Positions 7,205 to 10,077 of a stretch of DNA of 10,077 nt are shown piece after piece. The stretch's first letter is position 1; each line of letters starts with the position of its first letter. The DNA comes from Faeciplasma gallinarum. Its GTDB lineage: Bacteria; Bacillota; Clostridia; Oscillospirales; Ruminococcaceae. A program made the translations under genes and the position numbers. The notes under the pieces were generated by a model. That model did no database searches, had not been told where the DNA came from, and worked only from the letters and a program-made list of their open reading frames with translations. The stretch is from positions 1 through 10,077 of the forward strand of contig DVIR01000035.1 of the NCBI GenBank assembly GCA_018711085.1, in the 5' to 3' direction.

Positions 7205-8136
7205 TGCGGTGCCCTCAGAAGGATAGGCTCTGCCTCCTCCATTACTTCCTTTATAATTTCAGCAGCAGGCTGCTCCTTTTTAACCATTGCGGCTATCTGT
7301 CCCGCGAGGAAGCAGCCGTGTTCGGTATCTCCGTCCTTTGCGGCACGGCGGAGCGCTCCCGACGCCAAAGCCTCAAGCTCATCATCGGGCATTGTGCTGT
7401 ACTCAGCCTTGAAATACTCCCTCGTGAACGGCGTGCGAAGGCTGCGGACGGGGTGTCCGAGGCGCTTGCCCGTTACCATTGTGCAAAGGTCGTTGGCTTT
7501 GATTATCTTTTCCTTATATACATCGCTTACGGAGCACTCCTCGGCGCACAAAAATCTTGTGCCCATCTGGACTCCGCATGCGCCGAGCATAAACGCAGCT
7601 GCAACGCCTCTGCCGTCAGCTATGCCTCCGGCTGCAATTACGGGCAGGGTTGTCGCGTCGCAAACCTGCGGCACCAAAACCATTGTTGTCAGCTCTCCTA
7701 CGTGACCTCCGCTCTCTCCGCCCTCTGCAATAAGGGCAGATGCGCCGAGTCTTGTCATAAGCTTAGCCATGCCGACCGAAGCGACTACCGGTATGACCTT
7801 TATGCCGACTTCCTGCCACGCCTTCATATACTTAGACGGGTTTCCCGCGCCTGTTGTCACAACCTCAACCTTTTCTTCGGTGACTACCTCAGCCACCTCG
7901 TCTACGCTGGGGCTCATGAGCATTATGTTTACACCGATAGGCTTATCGGTGAGCGATTTTGCAATCTTAATTTGTTCTCTGACATATTCGCCAGGAGCGT
8001 TGCCGGCAGCAATAATGCCGAGGCCGCCGCCATTTGATACAGCAGCGGCCAATTTGCCGTCAGCGATCCAAGCCATGCCACCCTGAAAGACCGGGTACTT
8101 TATACCCAGCATCTGGCAAATCTCTGACTTAATCAT
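7192..8136 (-). CDS. fabK: enoyl-ACP reductase II (FMN-dependent FabK)
   Basis: FabK reduces trans-2-enoyl-ACP to acyl-ACP using NAD(P)H and FMN, the last step of each elongation round. It is a TIM-barrel flavoprotein of the nitronate monooxygenase/2-nitropropane dioxygenase superfamily, unrelated to FabI. Visible features are YPVFQGGMAW (14-23), SNGGGLGIIAAG (34-45), the EGGESGGHVG run with His145 (matching the FabK active-site histidine), and the phosphate-binding IAAGGIADGRG (167-177) followed by GVQMGTRFL (188-196). The 314 residues are typical. An upstream in-frame start at 8181 would lie within acpP. I use ATG 8134-8136, which is 4 nt past the acpP stop with CAGGGA as ribosome binding site. 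The operon context separates FabK from nitronate monooxygenase paralogs. FabK enzymes as a family are insensitive to triclosan. Confidence 0.96.
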   Translation of the reverse strand: MIKSEICQMLGIKYPVFQGGMAWIADGKLAAAVSNGGGLGIIAAGNAPGEYVREQIKIAKSLTDKPIGVNIMLMSPSVDEVAEVVTEEKVEVVTTGAGNPSKYMKAWQEVGIKVIPVVASVGMAKLMTRLGASALIAEGGESGGHVGELTTMVLVPQVCDATTLPVIAAGGIADGRGVAAAFMLGACGVQMGTRFLCAEECSVSDVYKEKIIKANDLCTMVTGKRLGHPVRSLRTPFTREYFKAEYSTMPDDELEALASGALRRAAKDGDTEHGCFLAGQIAAMVKKEQPAAEIIKEVMEEAEPILLRAPQWVE

Positions 8137-8140
8137 GAAC

Positions 8141-8362
8141 TTATCCCTGCTTGCTCTGAATGAACTTGTCGAGATCGTCAACGGTCTCTACCTTGCGGTC
8201 AAGCTCTATTTCGATTCCGATTTCATCCTCAAGGCTCATCAAAAGCTCAACAGTGTCCAAAGAGTCGATTCCCAGCTCTGAGAACTTGCTCTCCGGCTTG
8301 ATGTCCTCTACGTCGCATCCGGTGCGCTCAGCGATAATTTTAGCAATTGCGTCAAAGTACAT
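8141..8362 (-). CDS. acpP: acyl carrier protein
   Basis: This is the acyl carrier protein on which fatty acids are built. It has 73 residues, strongly acidic and predicted helical. The phosphopantetheine site is Ser34 in GIDSLDTVELLMSLE, the standard DSL motif at the start of helix II. AcpS, not in this window, would attach the cofactor. The open frame extends upstream to a TTG at 8434, but ATG 8360-8362 is the start because GGAGGA (8371-8376) lies 8 nt before it and the protein then has the normal N-terminus (MYFDAIAKIIAER). It is the first gene of the operon. In many clostridia fabH and a fabT regulator come before acpP, but here the promoter region lies directly upstream. Confidence 0.97.
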   Translation of the reverse strand: MYFDAIAKIIAERTGCDVEDIKPESKFSELGIDSLDTVELLMSLEDEIGIEIELDRKVETVDDLDKFIQSKQG

Positions 8363-8370
8363 AATTAAAT

Positions 8371-8376
8371 TCCTCC
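8371..8376 (-). promoter_or_regulatory. ribosome binding site that fixes the acpP start
   Basis: On the minus strand the sequence reads GGAGGA followed by 8 nt and then ATG. This near-perfect anti-16S match decides the start in favour of ATG 8360-8362 over the upstream TTG at 8434. Confidence 0.9.
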
Positions 8377-8409
8377 AATAAATATTCTCAAGCCAAAACA
8401 TCTCTTTTA

Positions 8410-8434
8410 TTGCGCGCTCATAAGCATGCGCCAA
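8410..8434 (-). promoter_or_regulatory. possible hairpin in the acpP 5' leader
   Basis: If transcription starts near 8456, acpP has a leader of about 94 nt. Within it TTG, GCG/CGC and CAT/ATG arms can pair around the loop AAGC, with a 1-nt and a 2-nt bulge. No T-tract follows, so it is not a terminator. It may be incidental or may affect mRNA stability. Confidence 0.25.
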
Positions 8435-8462
8435 AAGCTACGTTTGCGGCTTATCGTTAACT

Positions 8463-8490
8463 ATTATATCTGTATACTGTTCCTTGTAAA
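8463..8490 (-). promoter_or_regulatory. sigma-A-type promoter for the acpP-fab-acc operon
   Basis: On the minus strand TTTACA (8485-8490) is followed by a 16-nt spacer and a perfect TATAAT (8463-8468). The predicted transcription start is near 8456, giving a leader of about 94 nt before acpP. It is the best match to the housekeeping promoter consensus upstream of acpP, and there is no other gene between it and the operon. The -35 box lies inside the 11-bp repeat array, which suggests direct control by a DNA-binding protein. Confidence 0.75.
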
Positions 8491-8516
8491 TTCCCTGAGA
8501 GTTCCCGCAGCGTTCC
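8479..8516. repeat. four GTTCC/ATTCC direct repeats at exact 11-bp spacing (candidate operator)
   Basis: On the plus strand GTTCC occurs at 8479-8483, ATTCC at 8490-8494, GTTCC at 8501-8505 and GTTCC at 8512-8516. Each unit begins exactly 11 bp after the last. On the minus strand the units read GGAAC/GGAAT in the direction of acpP transcription. The array spans the spacer and -35 box of the acpP promoter and extends about 26 bp upstream of it. Same-face direct repeats with one-turn spacing are typical of OmpR/PhoB-type winged-helix response regulators. The identity of any binding protein is inference. Confidence 0.55.
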
Positions 8517-8580
8517 AGAACGATTATTTCCCAATTTTTATCCTGCATCGGCAACGTCAGTTCAGCTTTATATAATGTAA

Positions 8581-8608
8581 TTTATAAATATTAAATCTTA
8601 TTTTTCAA
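8581..8608 (-). promoter_or_regulatory. weaker distal promoter candidate for acpP operon
   Basis: On the minus strand TTGAAA (8603-8608) is followed by a 16-nt spacer and TATAAA (8581-8586). Use of it would give a leader of over 200 nt running through the repeat array. The surrounding DNA is very AT-rich, so chance matches are likely. The proximal TTTACA/TATAAT pair is preferred. Confidence 0.3.
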
Positions 8609-8634
8609 ATTAAAGTATAGATATTTAAACAAAG

Positions 8635-8683
8635 TGCGCGTAAAATACAAGTAAACAAAAAGGTGTCATGCGCATTACATACA
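8635..8683 (+). repeat. imperfect 15-bp direct repeat pair upstream of gap promoter
   Basis: TGCGCGTAAAATACA (8635-8649) and TGCGCATTACATACA (8669-8683) match at 12 of 15 positions and start 34 bp apart. Both lie upstream of the gap -35 box in otherwise AT-rich DNA, where TGCGC stands out. They may be two sites for one regulator. No known operator was matched. Confidence 0.4.
8664..8679. promoter_or_regulatory. 16-bp interrupted palindrome upstream of gap promoter
   Basis: TGTcATGCGCATtACA is a 16-bp inverted repeat with one mismatched pair and a perfect ATGCGCAT core. It ends 21 bp before the gap -35 box and overlaps the second copy of the direct repeat. A dimeric regulator could bind here, but this is inference from symmetry alone. 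Confidence 0.35.
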
Positions 8684-8700
8684 TTTTTTTGTTGAAGTAC

Positions 8701-8729
8701 TTGCAAATAAAATCTTAATAGTATACAAT
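8701..8729 (+). promoter_or_regulatory. sigma-A-type promoter for gap
   Basis: TTGCAA (8701-8706), a 17-nt spacer and TACAAT (8724-8729) match the housekeeping consensus at 4 of 6 and 5 of 6 positions. The predicted start near 8736 gives a leader of about 30 nt with a strong ribosome binding site. The AAGTACTT palindrome (8695-8702) overlaps the -35 box. Confidence 0.7.
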
Positions 8730-8752
8730 AATAGATGCATAAAAAACACTAT

Positions 8753-8757
8753 GGAGG
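8753..8757 (+). promoter_or_regulatory. ribosome binding site that fixes the gap start
   Basis: GGAGG lies 8 nt before ATG 8766-8768. An in-frame ATG at 8751 overlaps this site and would add five residues absent from the family, so it is rejected as the start. Confidence 0.92.
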
Positions 8758-8765
8758 TTTTTAAT

Positions 8766-9833
8766 ATGTCAGTTAAAGTTGCAATCAATGGTTTCGGCAG
8801 AATCGGCCGTCTTGCTTTCAGGCAGATGTTCGGCGCTGAGGGCTACGAAATAGTAGCTATCAACGACCTCACAAAGCCTGAGATGCTTGCTCATCTTCTC
8901 AAGTACGATACCGCTCATGGCGGCTATTGCGGAAAGATCGGCGAGCATACTCACACTGTAGACTGCAAGCCCGCAGTATACGCTGAGGATGGCAAGACCG
9001 TTGTTACTCCCGGAGCTATCATAGTTGACGGCAAGGAGATCACTATCTATGCTAAGCCCAACGCTAAGGAGCTTCCTTGGGGCGAGCTTGGTGTTGACGT
9101 TGTTTTGGAGTGCACAGGCTTCTACTGCTCAAAGGCTAAGAGCCAGGCTCACATCGATGCCGGCGCTAAGAAGGTTGTTATCTCTGCTCCCGCAGGAAAC
9201 GATCTTCCCACTATCGTTTACAGCGTAAACGAGAAGACTCTTACAAAGGATGACACCATTATTTCTGCTGCATCCTGCACAACAAACTGCCTTGCTCCCA
9301 TGGCTAAGGCTCTTAATGATTATGCTCCCATTCAGAGCGGTATCATGTCCACCATTCACGCTTACACCGGCGACCAGATGATCCTTGACGGTCCTCACCG
9401 CAAGGGCGACCTTCGTCGTGCAAGAGCAGGTGCTGCTAACATCGTTCCTAACTCCACCGGTGCTGCTAAGGCAATCGGACTTGTTATCCCCGAGCTCAAC
9501 GGCAAGCTCATAGGCTCTGCTCAGAGAGTTCCCGTTCCCACAGGTTCTACCACCATCCTCACCGCTGTTGTTAAGGGCAAGGACATCACCAAGGAAGGCA
9601 TCAACGCTGCTATGAAGGCTGCTGCTTCCGAGTCCTATGGCTACAACGAGGATCCTATCGTTTCTTCCGACGTTATCGGTATGAGATACGGTTCACTCTT
9701 CGATGCAACACAGACCATGGTTGCTAAGATCGACGAGGATCTGTATCAGGTACAGGTTGTTTCTTGGTACGACAACGAGAACTCCTACACCAGCCAGATG
9801 GTCAGAACAATCAAGTACTTTGCAGAGCTTTAA
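8766..9833 (+). CDS. gap: type I glyceraldehyde-3-phosphate dehydrogenase
   Basis: This is the glycolytic enzyme that oxidises glyceraldehyde-3-phosphate to 1,3-bisphosphoglycerate with NAD+ and phosphate. The NAD-binding NGFGRIGR is at residues 8-15, with Asp34 in AINDL favouring NAD over NADP. The catalytic Cys171 lies in SAASCTTNC, His198 in HAYTGDQ, and STGAAKAIGLV is at 230-240. The C-terminal motif reads YDNENSYTS, where many homologs have YDNEWGYS. At 355 residues it is about 20 longer than B. subtilis GapA. The extra length lies in the N-terminal domain, about residues 57-84. Codon use is strongly biased to GCT, AAG, CTT and ATC compared with the fab genes, as expected for a highly expressed gene. 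It appears to be transcribed alone, from its own promoter to the terminator at 9877-9910. Confidence 0.97.
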   Translation: MSVKVAINGFGRIGRLAFRQMFGAEGYEIVAINDLTKPEMLAHLLKYDTAHGGYCGKIGEHTHTVDCKPAVYAEDGKTVVTPGAIIVDGKEITIYAKPNAKELPWGELGVDVVLECTGFYCSKAKSQAHIDAGAKKVVISAPAGNDLPTIVYSVNEKTLTKDDTIISAASCTTNCLAPMAKALNDYAPIQSGIMSTIHAYTGDQMILDGPHRKGDLRRARAGAANIVPNSTGAAKAIGLVIPELNGKLIGSAQRVPVPTGSTTILTAVVKGKDITKEGINAAMKAAASESYGYNEDPIVSSDVIGMRYGSLFDATQTMVAKIDEDLYQVQVVSWYDNENSYTSQMVRTIKYFAEL

Positions 9834-9876
9834 TTTTAAAAGAAGTTTCTAAGAAATTTCAAGTTCACAAAGCACG

Positions 9877-9910
9877 CGCCGCTTCCGAAATTTTCGGGAG
9901 CGGCGTTTTT
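9877..9910 (+). terminator. intrinsic terminator of gap
   Basis: CGCCGCT (9877-9883) pairs with AGCGGCG (9899-9905). The stem continues through a T-G pair and CCGAA/TTCGG to a 3-nt loop, for about 13 pairs in all, and is followed by TTTTT (9906-9910). It lies 43 nt past the gap stop codon. On the minus strand no T-tract follows the stem, so it acts mainly in the gap direction. Confidence 0.93.
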
Positions 9911-9929
9911 ATGCTCTTATTCTCTTTTG

Positions 9930-9953
9930 AAAAAATGTGCACACGTGTACACA
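9930..9953 (-). terminator. second, weaker minus-strand terminator (tandem, behind ychF)
   Basis: On the minus strand TGTGTAC, a 4-nt ACGT loop and GTGCACA form a 7-bp stem with one T-G pair (9936-9953), followed directly by six Ts (9930-9935). In the plus direction the stem has a C-A mismatch and is followed by A-rich sequence, so it would not terminate gap. It lies just past the stronger hairpin at 9955-9983 and looks like a backup. Confidence 0.5.
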
Positions 9954-9954
9954 C

Positions 9955-9983
9955 AAAAAAATCCGGCAGCATAAGCCGCCGGA
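9955..9983 (-). terminator. intrinsic terminator of ychF
   Basis: On the minus strand TCCGGCGGC, loop TTAT and GCTGCCGGA form a 9-bp stem (9962-9983) with one G-T pair, followed by seven Ts (9955-9961). It begins 14 nt past the ychF stop. The G-T pair becomes a mismatch on the other strand, which shows that the hairpin is built for the minus direction. Confidence 0.92.
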
Positions 9984-9997
9984 CAAGCATCGAACAA

Positions 9998-10077
9998 TCA
10001 CACGTTAAATCTGAAGAGAACGACATCGCCGTCTCTCATGACGTAATCTTTTCCCTCTGAGCGCACAAGGCCCTTTT
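9998..10077 (-). CDS. ychF: redox-regulated ATPase YchF (Obg-like), C-terminal end only
   Basis: Only the last 25 codons and the TGA stop (9998-10000) are present; the gene enters from the right edge. The residues visible include GKDYVMRDGDVVLFRFNV at the C-terminus, the characteristic end of the TGS domain of YchF. YchF is a ribosome-associated P-loop ATPase of the Obg-related group, with an NKxE-type G4 motif in the part not seen here. The identification rests on this short but distinctive tail. It converges on gap, with two minus-strand terminators between them. Confidence 0.85.
   Translation of the reverse strand, partial: KGLVRSEGKDYVMRDGDVVLFRFNV

Larger units (their letters stand above)
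8363..8765. other. 403-nt divergent intergenic region between acpP and gap
   Basis: This is the only long gap without a convincing gene. It holds the operon promoter on the minus strand with the 11-bp repeat array (8463-8516), a weaker distal minus-strand promoter candidate (8581-8608), a repeat pair and palindrome (8635-8683), and the gap promoter on the plus strand (8701-8729). The middle part, about 8560-8660, is very AT-rich. A 36-codon open frame on the minus strand (8438-8548) overlaps the promoter and repeats and is not annotated as a gene. No FapR-type palindrome or T-box was recognised. Confidence 0.8.

Noticed and set aside
6934..8037. Long plus-strand open frame of 367 codons antisense to fabD and fabK
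   Set aside because: It runs opposite two well-supported enzymes, resembles no known family, has scattered Cys/Arg-rich composition and no ribosome binding site. It is a by-product of codon bias in the sense genes.
8141..8434. N-terminally extended acyl carrier protein starting at TTG 8434
   Set aside because: The extension adds 24 residues absent from the family, and the strong GGAGGA at 8371-8376 points to the ATG at 8362.
8438..8548. 36-codon minus-strand frame (MQDKNWEIIVLERCGNSQ...) upstream of acpP, considered as a leader peptide or gene remnant
   Set aside because: There is no ribosome binding site before its ATG, the best promoter lies inside it, and the 11-bp repeats across it do not keep codon phase. 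The composition looks protein-like, so I do not fully exclude a remnant.
8695..8702. AAGTACTT palindrome overlapping the gap -35 box as an operator
   Set aside because: Eight bases of symmetry in AT-rich DNA are easily due to chance, and the flanks (TTG and GCAA) do not extend it cleanly.
8751..9833. GAPDH starting at ATG 8751
   Set aside because: That ATG overlaps the GGAGG ribosome binding site used by ATG 8766, and the extra five residues do not belong to the family.
9936..9953. Near-palindrome TGTGcACACGTGTaCACA as a regulator binding site
   Set aside because: Its position directly before a T-tract on the minus strand, behind another ychF terminator, makes a hairpin terminator the simpler reading.

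Overview
The window is a chromosomal housekeeping region from a low-to-mid GC Firmicute. The best guess is a gut-type clostridium near the Ruminococcaceae/Oscillospiraceae. The reasons are the acpP-fabK-fabD-fabG-fabF-accB-fabZ-accC-accD-accA gene order, FabK as the enoyl reductase, short AccA and AccC proteins, strong GGAGG-type ribosome binding sites, and a clostridial-style GAPDH. This placement comes from gene order and protein character, not from a database search.

Layout. Positions 1-8362 hold one tightly packed minus-strand operon, transcribed from right to left. Its order is acpP, fabK, fabD, fabG, fabF, accB, fabZ, accC, accD, accA, then the first 168 codons of an AMP-forming acyl-CoA synthetase that runs off the left edge. 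Every junction is an overlap (4 or 13 nt) or a gap of 13 nt or less, so this is one transcription unit. Positions 8363-8765 are a 403-nt divergent intergenic region with promoters for the operon (minus) and for gap (plus). Positions 8766-9833 encode glyceraldehyde-3-phosphate dehydrogenase on the plus strand, followed by a strong intrinsic terminator. The right edge holds the last 25 codons of ychF on the minus strand. It converges on gap and is followed by two hairpins with T-tracts in tandem.

Function. AccA, AccB, AccC and AccD form acetyl-CoA carboxylase, which makes malonyl-CoA. FabD moves the malonyl group to AcpP. FabF, FabG, FabZ and FabK then run the condensation, reduction, dehydration and reduction steps of type II fatty acid elongation. 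The cluster lacks the initiating condensing enzyme FabH and any MarR-type (FabT) or FapR regulator, so these must lie elsewhere if present. The acyl-CoA synthetase at the tail is the unusual passenger.

Most notable non-coding signal. Four GTTCC/ATTCC units (plus-strand reading) are spaced exactly 11 bp apart over the -35 region of the best acpP promoter. This looks like a direct-repeat operator phased with the DNA helix. A second repeat pair and a palindrome lie upstream of the gap promoter. I see no mobile element, CRISPR array, tRNA or rRNA, and no novel multi-gene system.
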